Shown here piece by piece: positions 54,143-63,612 of a stretch of 64,000 nucleotides of DNA. The number at the start of each line of letters is the position of its first letter. Position 1 is the first letter of the stretch. This DNA comes from Gammaproteobacteria bacterium (GTDB lineage Bacteria; Pseudomonadota; Gammaproteobacteria; Pseudomonadales; JAUIET01): assembly GCA_030429735.1 (NCBI GenBank), contig JAUIET010000001.1, forward strand, positions 186,001 to 250,000. The letters run 5' to 3'. A model generated the notes under the pieces. The model did no database searches, was not told where the DNA came from, and was given only the letters and a program-made list of their open reading frames with translations. The position numbers and the translations under genes are program-made.

Positions 54143-54801
54143 TAAATGTGGTATTCGAAGACTTCTCGACCATAACGGGTTTCGAAGTCTTTCGCTACTT
54201 GGTGCGCTTCCTGTGCAGCACCACGCGCTTTTCGTTTTAACAATTCAAGCACCAATGAAGTCACTGTTGGAAGTTCAAGTTTGTCCGTTTTTTCCAGTGG
54301 AATCCATTGCAAGTCAAGCAGCTCGCCATTGCCTCTAAGCCGGCCGTGTGCGTTTGACGCATCAACAATAAAAAAGCGCGCATCGAAGCGACGTGGCGCG
54401 CCCGCCGGTGTAATCGCTCTGGCAAAATACTCCAGACTATCAAGGGCCGGAACAAAACCTTTATCGTAAAATTCTCTCCAGCCGTGCAGCTCGCTTTGCC
54501 GGGTGGCATCGGGGTAACCGACTATTAGCCCGGTCTCTTCATAGGTTTCGCGAATCGCGGTCAATCCAAGCACATTGGCTCGTTCAGGGCTGGTGGACTT
54601 GGAAAGCCGCCGCAACTGCGAAGGTGCCAAGGTGTTAGTAATGTCCAACTGCTCATCGTCTGTGTCACAGCGACCACCTGGAAATACGTACACATTGGGC
54701 ATGAATATATGCTTTCTGTTTCTAAGCCCCATCAATACTTCATCATCACGAAGCAGAATCAGGGTCGCCGCATCTGCTGGCTCTACCGGCTTATGCGTCA
54801 T
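54142..54801 (-). CDS. NUDIX hydrolase
   Basis: 219 residues. The NUDIX fold has VYVFPGGRCDTDDEQ near 37-51 and the catalytic RETYEETGLIVG near 88-99, separated by a longer insert than the standard 23-residue box, as in the COG0494 CoA-pyrophosphatase-like/NUDT19 type. It hydrolyses a nucleoside-diphosphate-linked substrate. Its start overlaps the lipase-like gene in an ATGA. The stop codon is formed at the edge of the MITE, so the original C-terminus may have been a little longer or different. Confidence 0.87.
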   Translation of the reverse strand: MTHKPVEPADAATLILLRDDEVLMGLRNRKHIFMPNVYVFPGGRCDTDDEQLDITNTLAPSQLRRLSKSTSPERANVLGLTAIRETYEETGLIVGYPDATRQSELHGWREFYDKGFVPALDSLEYFARAITPAGAPRRFDARFFIVDASNAHGRLRGNGELLDLQWIPLEKTDKLELPTVTSLVLELLKRKARGAAQEAHQVAKDFETRYGREVFEYHI

Positions 54802-55643
54802 TGGACGTGGGCATTTATCCAGTCAGCGACAGCAGCGTGAATATCCGGCCCTTCCGGTTCATTAAAAATCTCATGAAACAAGTCATCATAAATTATCAAA
54901 GTCTTGTCGTTTGACGATATTCGGTCGTGCAACAGCTTGGAACCCTGGGCTGCGGCCATACTGTCAGCTCCGCCATGCATTATTAACATGGGGATACTGA
55001 TGGTGCCTGCTTCATTTTGCGCAGTCTGCATTGCATCAAACAGTTCTTTTACAAGGCGCGCAGATGCTTTGCCATGATGGACCAACGGATCATTAGTATA
55101 GTCCTGCACCACCGCGGGATCGCGAGAAACACCAGCGGCATCGAGTTGCAGCACGCCAGATTTTGGCGCCAAAAAAGACAATAAACGGATGATACACATT
55201 TGCATTGCACCCGGTTGCAAGGGGCTCATAATCGCTGATCCCGACAAGATACAGCCATTGAATTGATCTTGCGCACGCAGCAATACCAGTGTGCTAATCA
55301 GGCCGCCCATACTGTGACCGAGCAGAAATACCGGCACATCGTCGCAATAGCTACTCAACTGATGACGGTACTCCAACACAGCATCTACGTGGTCTGAAAA
55401 ATGCTCTACGTAGCCAGGGGTTCCCGGCGACTGACCATGACCAGGCAGGTCAAACGCGCACACCGCGATACCCTTGTCTGCCAATGTATCGGCCAGCACC
55501 TGGTAACGCTGGCAATGTTCACCCATGCCATGCACCAACAATACAACTGCACGCTTAACGCCTTTAGGTTCCCAGCGTTGGCAATACAAGGGACCGTACT
55601 TTGAATTCGGTAAGGTTGAAACGTCTTCCTGCGGGTTGTTCAC
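54798..55643 (-). CDS. alpha/beta hydrolase, monoacylglycerol lipase-like (Hydrolase_4)
   Basis: 281 residues. Oxyanion segment LVHGMGEHCQRYQVLADTLA near 36-55, nucleophile Ser in VFLLGHSMGGLISTLV near 106-122, acid Asp in MLIMHGGADSMA near 226, and His in YDDLFHEIFNE near 256. This is the monoglyceride lipase/lysophospholipase pattern. It overlaps both the downstream NUDIX gene and the upstream acyltransferase gene by 4 bp, so it probably acts in glycerolipid turnover with them. Confidence 0.9.
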   Translation of the reverse strand: MNNPQEDVSTLPNSKYGPLYCQRWEPKGVKRAVVLLVHGMGEHCQRYQVLADTLADKGIAVCAFDLPGHGQSPGTPGYVEHFSDHVDAVLEYRHQLSSYCDDVPVFLLGHSMGGLISTLVLLRAQDQFNGCILSGSAIMSPLQPGAMQMCIIRLLSFLAPKSGVLQLDAAGVSRDPAVVQDYTNDPLVHHGKASARLVKELFDAMQTAQNEAGTISIPMLIMHGGADSMAAAQGSKLLHDRISSNDKTLIIYDDLFHEIFNEPEGPDIHAAVADWINAHVQ

Positions 55644-57979
55644 ATTTGTTCTCCGCGACTTAATTCAATGGCTTTTAATCGATCAAGGCGCAGCACCAAT
55701 TGCCTGAGTTCTCTGGCCATGGCTGTTCTGCGTTCACCCAGGTCCGCACTACCTGGCTGTACCAGCTGCCTGTGCTGCATTAGCTGATAGGCATTCTTGA
55801 ACAATAGCTTTCCAATAGAAGCTTCACTGTGAATGCGCCGCTGCAAATACGCTTGCCGGCCAAATTTAAGCGCCTGCTCAACGCAAGCTTTCTCTTCCAG
55901 AGTTTCACCCACGGCCATTCGAGTGAGCATATCAGCAACAACCGAATAGGCCTCAACATAGCTTTGCAGAGTTGCGTGCGCCAGCAATGGGGTCATTGCG
56001 GACAGCATTTGCACAATGCTGTCGGAACCCTGACCAAGCTTCGCCTGCCAGTCCGGGTCACAGAGATTGAGCTCAGCCACAATTTCCTGTCGAAATTCCT
56101 CACTGGGCGCGTAGAAAAATTCGAATTTAAACAGGTCCCGCAAATTGTCTATTTCTTGCCAAAACACCTCACTGGCGTCTTGCTCGTTAGTGTCGCTTGC
56201 TTTCAATAGAGCCAGCTCGATCAATGCCTTATTAATAAAAAAATGAATAACCGTATTGCGGTAGTAACTTGCAACCGCATGCTGATCCGGGGCTATGCCG
56301 TACACGATATCGGGGCCCTGATCATAGCGAGTGACAATGCCCTCATCGATCATAATGCCCAGCAAGCCATCCATATGCCGGGCATAGTCCAGGTCAAAGT
56401 CTTCGGATATACGCAGTGATCGTTGCTCTGCATAATGCAGCAACTCCCGAAGGTCCTGAATAACTTGCTGCTCGGTTTGAGCGCGCGGCGCCTTGGCCAG
56501 CAGACTGGTGGTGACCAGCGAGGGAAACGTCAGTGGCGTAACATTATTGGCTTGCACAGCCACCTGAAATGCAATCTTTGACAGGGCCAGGCGGTCGTTC
56601 GGGTCTGGAGCACGCTCCAGTATCACTGGTTCACCAACGTCCATGTACACCTTACCCATAGGCTTGGCCAGACTTCGCATATAGCCGATAAACCACGACA
56701 GCGATTCCGCTGTTTTTTGCCTGCCCATCTGCTCTGATGCATACTCCTCAACATCCCGAATCAAGTCGTATGAAATCGACACTGGAATGATGTGGATATT
56801 TCGGGCATCACTCGCATAACAAGCTTCCAGCACATACTTCAGCAAACCGTAGCGTGGCGGCATCAATTTACCTAAACGTGACCGCGTACCTTCGAACGAC
56901 CAGTTCATCGGAAAGCGCTTGTCCATTAACAGGGCGATGTAGTGGCGCAGGGTAAGTTTGTACAACTCATTGTCTTGAAAACTGCGCCGGATAAATATCG
57001 CACCAGAACGCCGCAATAAAGCCCCCAAACCCGCAAAACTCATATTTGCACCACCGAACATATGCGGAGTTGGGAAATCATTGTCATACATTACCTTGGG
57101 AACAACCGCACCATCGAGGTATGTTTTGTGAGTCCAGAGCAGCAGGGCAGGATAATCACGCACCATGTTGCGCATTTTTTCTATCGAATCAGCGTCGTAC
57201 ACCACCTTATCTTCGTAACCAAGGCCAAGTAAAAAATTATTGAATTTGGCGTAGATATCTAACCAGAACGTGCGCGGCTGGGTGATCATCTCTTTCATAT
57301 AGCCATCAGCTTCCGCAAGCAGATCTTGCTTGGGCCTGCCAGATTGCTGCGCGAGGCTTTCGATGTCGCGCAGAAATGCCGGGCTATTACGCAGCACTTC
57401 TGCAACATGGCGGGGCACTTTGTAGCGGCCGCCGCGCAACTTGCGCTCACTTATATCAAGCGCTAATGCAGCTTGACGCGCTATAAAACCAGCAAATGCC
57501 AACTCCTGGTCCGAGTCGGGCTGTACATTTTGCTCTAAAAATCGCTGCTGCAGGTCAACAAGCGTTGCCGGCAGGCCTGCCAGCAAATACACGCGCTCTG
57601 GCTCTTCGGCGGCTAATCTTCGCGCCTTACCCGGCTTCGGCCTGCGCGGGTCCCCCAACAGCAGATCGCGAATTCTGGGCCGCGAGCTTAACTCCTGTGA
57701 AGCGCGTCGCCACGCAATCCGCAAGGGGACCAATAAGGTTTTATCGGCCAAATTTAATGCCGCCAGCAAAGGGCTGGCGTCGATACCTCGCGTATCATCG
57801 CTTAGGTTTATGGCAACTATGCGCGGTGGTGGCTGACTGTCAGGGCGGTGCTGATTGATCCACTCACTCAGTATTTCTTGCTCGACACTATTAATTACAT
57901 CAAGAATGAATACGCACTCACTGTCATTGGCCTCCGGCCACGGGCTGCTGCGATTAAGAATGCTGCTGTGCATAGACAA
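55640..57979 (-). CDS. plsB: glycerol-3-phosphate 1-O-acyltransferase, PlsB-like
   Basis: 779 residues, typical for PlsB. The acyltransferase motifs are present: HKTYLD (H-x4-D) near 283, GGANMSFAGLGALLRRSGAIFIRR near 305-328, SFEGTRSRLGKLM near 358, and the VSISYDLI block near 395. It uses acyl-ACP or acyl-CoA to make lysophosphatidate at the inner membrane. It is the first gene of a PlsB-lipase-NUDIX overlapping set and lies 12 bp after the HAD-PlsC gene. It may be a second PlsB paralogue rather than the housekeeping copy. Confidence 0.9.
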   Translation of the reverse strand: MSMHSSILNRSSPWPEANDSECVFILDVINSVEQEILSEWINQHRPDSQPPPRIVAINLSDDTRGIDASPLLAALNLADKTLLVPLRIAWRRASQELSSRPRIRDLLLGDPRRPKPGKARRLAAEEPERVYLLAGLPATLVDLQQRFLEQNVQPDSDQELAFAGFIARQAALALDISERKLRGGRYKVPRHVAEVLRNSPAFLRDIESLAQQSGRPKQDLLAEADGYMKEMITQPRTFWLDIYAKFNNFLLGLGYEDKVVYDADSIEKMRNMVRDYPALLLWTHKTYLDGAVVPKVMYDNDFPTPHMFGGANMSFAGLGALLRRSGAIFIRRSFQDNELYKLTLRHYIALLMDKRFPMNWSFEGTRSRLGKLMPPRYGLLKYVLEACYASDARNIHIIPVSISYDLIRDVEEYASEQMGRQKTAESLSWFIGYMRSLAKPMGKVYMDVGEPVILERAPDPNDRLALSKIAFQVAVQANNVTPLTFPSLVTTSLLAKAPRAQTEQQVIQDLRELLHYAEQRSLRISEDFDLDYARHMDGLLGIMIDEGIVTRYDQGPDIVYGIAPDQHAVASYYRNTVIHFFINKALIELALLKASDTNEQDASEVFWQEIDNLRDLFKFEFFYAPSEEFRQEIVAELNLCDPDWQAKLGQGSDSIVQMLSAMTPLLAHATLQSYVEAYSVVADMLTRMAVGETLEEKACVEQALKFGRQAYLQRRIHSEASIGKLLFKNAYQLMQHRQLVQPGSADLGERRTAMARELRQLVLRLDRLKAIELSRGEQM

Positions 57980-57991
57980 GTCTCAAAAGTA

Positions 57992-59641
57992 TCAGGATCC
58001 AGCTTTCGGCTTAGGTCTCGCAATACGACGTTTTTTGCGGGTACCTGTAACTTTCCTGGCAGCAGTTTTCTTTGCAGGCGTTTTCTTCCCGCTATTGCTC
58101 TTCGCACTGGACTTATTGGCGGTTGTTTTTTTGCTACCGGTTTTTTGTGCCGTTGATTTAGTCTTCGCCGCCGTCTTATCTTTTGCCGCCGCTTTCCTGG
58201 TACTCGCCTGTTCTTCAGGCTGGCCCAGGGCTCTCAGAAACATATTACGCACGTCGCGCACATGTTTATTTATGGTCGCTTTGCTCCAGTCACTGGTATC
58301 TACTGGTGGCAGCACTTCTACGTCAACGGTAGCCGGTCGAAAAACGAAATCGCCCTTGGGCGCCACATCACCGGCATTGCGGATCACTATAGGGACTATA
58401 GGCACACCTGCCTGCATAGCCAAATGAAAGGCGCCTTTCTTGAAAGGATTCAATTTGGGGGAAATAGTACGCGTGCCTTCAGGTGCCAACACCACACTTT
58501 TACCTTCATTGACCATTACATCAACCAGTGGCTGCATAGCTTCAATCGCACTGCTGGAATTTTCGCGGTCAATCAGCACAACGCCGCCGGCTTCCATCAC
58601 CTGGCCAATTACCGGAATATTGCGAATTTCCTTTTTGCCTACGCCGGCGATATCGCGGCGGATAAGGCGCGCCATAATGATGACATCCGCTTTACTTTGG
58701 TGGTTGAATATAAACACCGCCGGGCGATGCGACCATAGGTGTTGCTCGCCTTTAACGTTCAATTCCAGACCAATCAAAGCGCTGGCGGTATCGGCGAACA
58801 GTGAAAAAGAAAAATTGCGGGCATCACGCATTGATCCGGTCAGCGCATAAAGCGGAAGCCCCGCAACAAAGGACGTTACAAAACTGCTGGTTGCTGCGAT
58901 GGAACGCGCAAACTGCATCATAGACGGGCGCCCCCTGCTACCGTAGTGCACGACAGGCCAGCGTTTTTTTCGCGCATGGCGCTCCAGCTTACTACTGGGG
59001 TTCAAGGCCCGCGGATTGCCAACGCGCTCCAGCAACTGCAGGTCATCCGTGCTGTCTGAATAGAAAAAGCTCTCGTCCAGATCGGCATTAAACTGCTCTG
59101 CCAATTGTTCAGCGGCATGCACCTTACCTTCACCAAAACAGGTAGGACGAACTACCTGGCCGGTGAATTCGCCATTCTCAACTTCAAGATAAGTACACAA
59201 TACATGATCTATACCAAGATCATGGGCCGCGGGTTCCACCTGATAAGGTGTGGCCGACGAGATCACGGCTACGGTATGACCTTTTTTGATATGCGCATCC
59301 ACCAATGCGCGAGATTCCGGATAAATCAAACGGGCAATCTGTGAAACATACAGTGCGTCGCCCATCTCACGATAGGACTGCTCAGAGATACCGCGCATGA
59401 ATTGAGCGGTAACCATCATCATGGCTGAGAAACCAAGCCGCCCCAGGCCAAACCCTGACATAGCGTTGATCAATTCAACAAACTGTGACGGTGTAATTTC
59501 TCCGCGCCGTATTTGCTCGCGAATAAACACGGTAGCCGAATAGCCCGCAATCAATGTGCCGTCAAAATCGAATATTGCAGCAACTTGTGGTCCGTCTTCC
59601 GATTGCTCAATCGATTTCAACAATTGCTTTTGATTTGCCAT
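57992..59641 (-). CDS. HAD-IB phosphatase fused to PlsC-type 1-acyl-glycerol-3-phosphate acyltransferase, with basic tail
   Basis: 549 residues. The N-terminal HAD domain starts with the FDFDGTLIAGYSA motif near 24-36 and has SSATPYQ near 128. The PlsC domain has IFNHQSKADVI near 305, RNIPVIGQVMEAGGVVLIDR near 335-355, VLAPEGTRTISP near 380 and VPIVPIVIRN near 405. The last about 75 residues are Lys/Ala/Thr-rich and histone H1-like, an unusual addition. It would make phosphatidate and perhaps dephosphorylate it. Transcribed toward plsB with a 12-bp gap. Confidence 0.9.
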   Translation of the reverse strand: MANQKQLLKSIEQSEDGPQVAAIFDFDGTLIAGYSATVFIREQIRRGEITPSQFVELINAMSGFGLGRLGFSAMMMVTAQFMRGISEQSYREMGDALYVSQIARLIYPESRALVDAHIKKGHTVAVISSATPYQVEPAAHDLGIDHVLCTYLEVENGEFTGQVVRPTCFGEGKVHAAEQLAEQFNADLDESFFYSDSTDDLQLLERVGNPRALNPSSKLERHARKKRWPVVHYGSRGRPSMMQFARSIAATSSFVTSFVAGLPLYALTGSMRDARNFSFSLFADTASALIGLELNVKGEQHLWSHRPAVFIFNHQSKADVIIMARLIRRDIAGVGKKEIRNIPVIGQVMEAGGVVLIDRENSSSAIEAMQPLVDVMVNEGKSVVLAPEGTRTISPKLNPFKKGAFHLAMQAGVPIVPIVIRNAGDVAPKGDFVFRPATVDVEVLPPVDTSDWSKATINKHVRDVRNMFLRALGQPEEQASTRKAAAKDKTAAKTKSTAQKTGSKKTTANKSSAKSNSGKKTPAKKTAARKVTGTRKKRRIARPKPKAGS

Positions 59642-59745
59642 AGTGGATTAATCCTCCCGCCCTGCAGCAGCAATTCCTGGTTGACTTGTCGCCATTTCAG
59701 CACCAAGAATACAACATCTTAAGGCTACATAGCGTAAATAAGAAC

Positions 59746-60744
59746 ATGCCCACGACAGATTTGTCGCTTGAACAGATTGAACAATTGGCAACGGCCGTAT
59801 TCGTGTCTAATGGCTGCGATGAACGCAACACTCAAGCTCTGGTAAAAACGGTAATTAACGCAGAACGTGACGGCTCTCACTCACACGGTTTGTTCCGTGT
59901 TCCTGGCTACGTAGCATCGTTGCGCAGCGGCAAAGTCAATGGCAAGGCATCACCCGTTGTCAAGCATAAAACCGCGGCTATCATCACCGTCGATGGAGAC
60001 GGCGGCTTTGCACCACTGGCAATAGAACGTGGCATACCGGCGCTGGCCGAAGCCGCCAGCACTGTTGGCGTTGCGGTGATGGCGATTGAGCGTGCGTATC
60101 ACTTCGCCGCACTGTGGCCAGAAACAGAAGCGCTTGCGGAGCGAAACCTGATTGGCCTGGCCTGTGTGTGCTACAAACCAGTGATGACACCGGCGGGAGG
60201 CAACAAGCGATTGCTTGGCACTAATCCAATTTCATTTGCCTGGCCCAGACCGGGCAACAACCCGTTTGTATACGACATGGCAACCGCGGCAATGGCCTTG
60301 GGTGACGTGGAAATTGCGGCGCGAGACGGCAAACAACTTGCGCCCGGCGTGGGACTGGATGCCAGCGGTCAGGCAACAACTGATCCAGCCGAGGTGATAA
60401 AGGGCATGTTATTGCCGTTTGGCGGTTACAAGGGCTCGGCGATCGCGATCATGGTTGAATTGCTGGCCGCCGCCGCCATTAATGAACAGTTCAGTTTTGA
60501 AGCCGCTGATACCGACCTGGACGATGGCGGTCCAGCACGGGGTGGTGAGTTTATTCTCGCGATTTCACCCGACCTGCTGGCGGGCGATGGTTGGGCCGAA
60601 CACGCTGAAACCTTCTTCGAACGCCTTGAAGCGATAGATGGTGTCAGATTACCCGGCGAACGACGACACAAAAACAGATTGTCGACCGCACCACGCCCGG
60701 TCAACTCGGAGTTGCTCGCACGCGTAGAAGCGCTTATCGGCTAG
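59746..60744 (+). CDS. malate/L-lactate/ureidoglycolate dehydrogenase family (Ldh2) oxidoreductase
   Basis: 332 residues from ATG 59746 (PTTDLSLEQIEQLATAVF), chosen because the frame upstream lacks family similarity. Family motifs: the catalytic-region DGSHSHGLFRVPGYV near 41-55, GGGAN-like GGNKRLLGTNPISFAWP near 150-166, the DMATAAMALGDVE segment near 180, and GYKGSAIAIMVELL near 225-240. It is a Rossmann-free NAD(P) dehydrogenase acting on 2-hydroxy acids or cyclic imino acids. It converges on an aldehyde dehydrogenase with a 4-bp stop overlap. Confidence 0.9.
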   Translation: MPTTDLSLEQIEQLATAVFVSNGCDERNTQALVKTVINAERDGSHSHGLFRVPGYVASLRSGKVNGKASPVVKHKTAAIITVDGDGGFAPLAIERGIPALAEAASTVGVAVMAIERAYHFAALWPETEALAERNLIGLACVCYKPVMTPAGGNKRLLGTNPISFAWPRPGNNPFVYDMATAAMALGDVEIAARDGKQLAPGVGLDASGQATTDPAEVIKGMLLPFGGYKGSAIAIMVELLAAAAINEQFSFEAADTDLDDGGPARGGEFILAISPDLLAGDGWAEHAETFFERLEAIDGVRLPGERRHKNRLSTAPRPVNSELLARVEALIG

Positions 60745-62174
60745 GCAATACCACTGACGGCTTTCACTTCCAGAAAATCCTCTAAGCCAAGCACGCCGCC
60801 CTCACGGCCATTACCGGATTGCTTATAACCGCCGAACGGGGCTCCCGCACCCAGTGCCTGACCATTGATCTCAACCATGCCGGAACGCAAACGCCGTGCC
60901 ACCCTGGCGGCCCGCTCACTGTCCTGAGTCTGCACGTAATTGGTCAGACCATACGCTGTGTCATTGGCAATGGCGATGGCTTCTTCTTCACTGTCAAACG
61001 GAATGATCGACAGCACCGGACCAAAAATTTCTTCGCGGGCAATGGTCATGTCATTGTTCACGTTGGCGAATACCGTCGGGCGAACATAGTAGCCTTGGTC
61101 AAGTCCTTCAGGCTTGCCCAAGCCACCACTGACCAATTCAGCCCCTTCTGAAAGCCCCTTGTCGATCAAGCCCTGTATCTTATTAAAATGGACCTCAGAC
61201 ACAACTGGCCCGATGTGGCGCCCTGACTCGGCAGCATTGCCCACGGCTGTTTTTTCAGCCACCTCACGCGCTTCATTGATGGCTCGCTCGTAGATCGAGC
61301 GTTCCACAAGCATGCGCGTTGGCGCGTTGCAAGACTGACCCGAGTTGTTGAAGCAGTGTCTTACGCCGCGCGCCACGGCTTTTTCGTCCGCGTCAGCAAA
61401 TACAATATTTGCGCCTTTGCCGCCCAATTCCAGCGCCACTCGCTTAATGGTATCCGCCGCATTCTTGCTGATGGCCGTGCCAGCACGTGTCGACCCGGTA
61501 AACGAGATCATGTCAATGTCCGGGTGTGTCGACAGCTGAGACCCGACTCCGGCGCCATCACCGTTAACCAGATTAAACACGCCTGCCGGGAATCCAGCTT
61601 CGTGGATCATTTCTGCAAACAGCATGGACGATAAAGGCGCTATCTCAGACGGCTTCAATACCATAGTATTGCCGCTGCCAATAGCAGGCACAACCTTCAA
61701 CGTGACCTGATTCATTGGCCAGTTCCATGGCGTAATCAGACCGCAAACACCAATCGGTTCGTACACCAGCCTGGTATCAGGTGCGTGAGCACCCAGCGGG
61801 CGTTCGAATTCAAAGGCCTTCAGGGCTCGAATAAAGTTCTTGATATGCCCAGCTCCTGAGCCCGCTTGCGCCGCTTTGGCCATGTCGATCGGGGCGCCCA
61901 TTTCAAGCGATATTGCGGCACCCATTTCGTCCATTCTCGTCATGTAAATCTCAGCCAGACGCTCCAGCAATTCAATTCGTTCACCGAGTGCTGTTTGGCT
62001 CCAATCATCGAATGCCGCCCGCGCGGCGCCAACGGCCGCGTCTGTATCAGCTTGCGCCCCCAGGGAGATAACCGCACAAGCCTGCTCGTCCGAAGGGTTA
62101 ACTACATTCAGATCATTGGCTTCTCGGGGAGAAACCCATTGGCCGTTAATATAAAATTTTCGCTTATCCAGCAT
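60741..62174 (-). CDS. aldehyde dehydrogenase
   Basis: 477 residues from ATG 62174 (LDKRKFYINGQWVSP); an in-frame start 12 bp upstream is possible. Motifs: TPWNWPMNQVTLKVVPAIGSGN near 150, Glu region ALELGGKGANIVFAD near 245, catalytic Cys in NSGQSCNAPTRML near 281, and EEIFGPVLS near 380. It oxidises an aldehyde with NAD(P)+. It is a different subfamily from the ALDH at 8134-9609. The substrate is unknown. Confidence 0.92.
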   Translation of the reverse strand: MLDKRKFYINGQWVSPREANDLNVVNPSDEQACAVISLGAQADTDAAVGAARAAFDDWSQTALGERIELLERLAEIYMTRMDEMGAAISLEMGAPIDMAKAAQAGSGAGHIKNFIRALKAFEFERPLGAHAPDTRLVYEPIGVCGLITPWNWPMNQVTLKVVPAIGSGNTMVLKPSEIAPLSSMLFAEMIHEAGFPAGVFNLVNGDGAGVGSQLSTHPDIDMISFTGSTRAGTAISKNAADTIKRVALELGGKGANIVFADADEKAVARGVRHCFNNSGQSCNAPTRMLVERSIYERAINEAREVAEKTAVGNAAESGRHIGPVVSEVHFNKIQGLIDKGLSEGAELVSGGLGKPEGLDQGYYVRPTVFANVNNDMTIAREEIFGPVLSIIPFDSEEEAIAIANDTAYGLTNYVQTQDSERAARVARRLRSGMVEINGQALGAGAPFGGYKQSGNGREGGVLGLEDFLEVKAVSGIA

Positions 62175-62419
62175 TTCTCGCACCACACCGTTGTTTGCTC
62201 TGTGTACAGGGGCGCTACATTAACAGCGCCATCGCTGACAACGCAATATCGCAACGACAGCGTTCAATCAAAAACTGCTTGGACTGGCCTGCCTCAATAA
62301 GCAAGGACACCCGAGGAGACAAGCGGTCGCAGCGACTGCCCGAACTTTGAACAGCGTCTAATTACTGCTTATTTTTTAAACTAGACTGATACGAACAAGC
62401 ACAACGACACCACAGACCA

Positions 62420-63427
62420 ATGATTCAAACCACTCAACAGAACCGAGTGCTGGCCCCACTGCCTGATTACAGTGGTAGCGCGCTGTTCCTGGCGGCGTGT
62501 GCGCTGCTCAGCCTTGTCGCCTATGTGACGATCGCCGACTGGATTGGCAGCAATCTGGCACTCAACGCGGTCTTAATTGTGATCAGCGGGGCATTGATCA
62601 GCTACTGTGCTCGCACTACCTGGGCGTTGTACCGGGCAAGCGATCTGCTCGACATGCTGGACGGAACCGTAGAACTCGGCCAGACACGGCGGAACGAATT
62701 GCTTCAGCTCAGCGCCGACGCGCACAGAGTGCGTAATATTCTGGATTTCAAGTCGCTGGGTTCGATAATTCAGAGCATCCAGGCACGCGGTGATTTCGAA
62801 TTAAGCCCACAGATGGCAATGCAACTGCGCTCGCGAGCAGAACACGCCAGCCAACGCGCGGAACGAGGTACCGATGCCGGCATGTTGTTGTTGCCCTTGC
62901 TGGCAATGTCGATGGGTGCCTGGTCATTTGTGACAGACGGCGCAGCTGGCACCGAGCTTAACGCAGCGATTATGAGCCCGCTTATGGTCGGCTTTCTATC
63001 GGCCGGTATTTTGGTGCTGGTGAATAAGCAAAGCCAGCACGCCAGTCGACTGTTTACCGGTCATTTTCGACAGTGGCTTGCTCTGCGGTCTGAGCACAGC
63101 ACCGTCCAGGAGCAAGAAATCGCGGCTCTGCGAGATACGATTGAACAACTGGAACGTAAGGTACGTCACAGCTATCGTCTGACAAAACAGCAAGGGCAGA
63201 CACTGCAGCAGGTCTTGACCCAGCAGAGTAGCGGTTCCGATAATCAGTCAGAAAACGTGCAAGCGTCAGTGCAGCTAATCGGTCAGAAAATTATTCAGCA
63301 AGCAACCGATACACGTCGCGTCATGCAGGCAACGCGCAAAGACGATACACAGGGCACACAGTCGTTTCCAATGGATGCCAGCAACGACGAGCGCGAACAG
63401 GGCTCCGATAGCAGTGCCGCCGCCTAA
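62420..63427 (+). CDS. membrane protein with coiled-coil C-terminus, unknown function
   Basis: 335 residues. Two hydrophobic helices lie near 20-65 (SALFLAACALLSLVAYVTIA; AVLIVISGALISYC), then a helical cytoplasmic stretch, two more helices near 155-200 (AGMLLLPLLAMSMGAWSFVT; SPLMVGFLSAGILVLV), then a coiled-coil segment EQEIAALRDTIEQLERKVRH near 232-252 and a Gln/Ser/Asp-rich tail. The layout is faintly like a MotA/TolQ-type channel subunit, but I see no diagnostic motif. It precedes a DHH phosphoesterase by 185 bp. Confidence 0.75.
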   Translation: MIQTTQQNRVLAPLPDYSGSALFLAACALLSLVAYVTIADWIGSNLALNAVLIVISGALISYCARTTWALYRASDLLDMLDGTVELGQTRRNELLQLSADAHRVRNILDFKSLGSIIQSIQARGDFELSPQMAMQLRSRAEHASQRAERGTDAGMLLLPLLAMSMGAWSFVTDGAAGTELNAAIMSPLMVGFLSAGILVLVNKQSQHASRLFTGHFRQWLALRSEHSTVQEQEIAALRDTIEQLERKVRHSYRLTKQQGQTLQQVLTQQSSGSDNQSENVQASVQLIGQKIIQQATDTRRVMQATRKDDTQGTQSFPMDASNDEREQGSDSSAAA

Positions 63428-63612
63428 GTGAGCCACGCAAACGCAAGGCAAGGAAACCGGGCAACGGCAGGCTCGCACAAATGCCTGTCGGTTTATCGCA
63501 TTTTTGTGATCTGGTTTTGGCCTGATTGCGACCGGTTTGCTAATTTTTATAGAGCAGCGCACCGTCTTGCCGGCGGGCGCGGAATCAATTCAGTCAGGGA
63601 GAGGACAACAGC

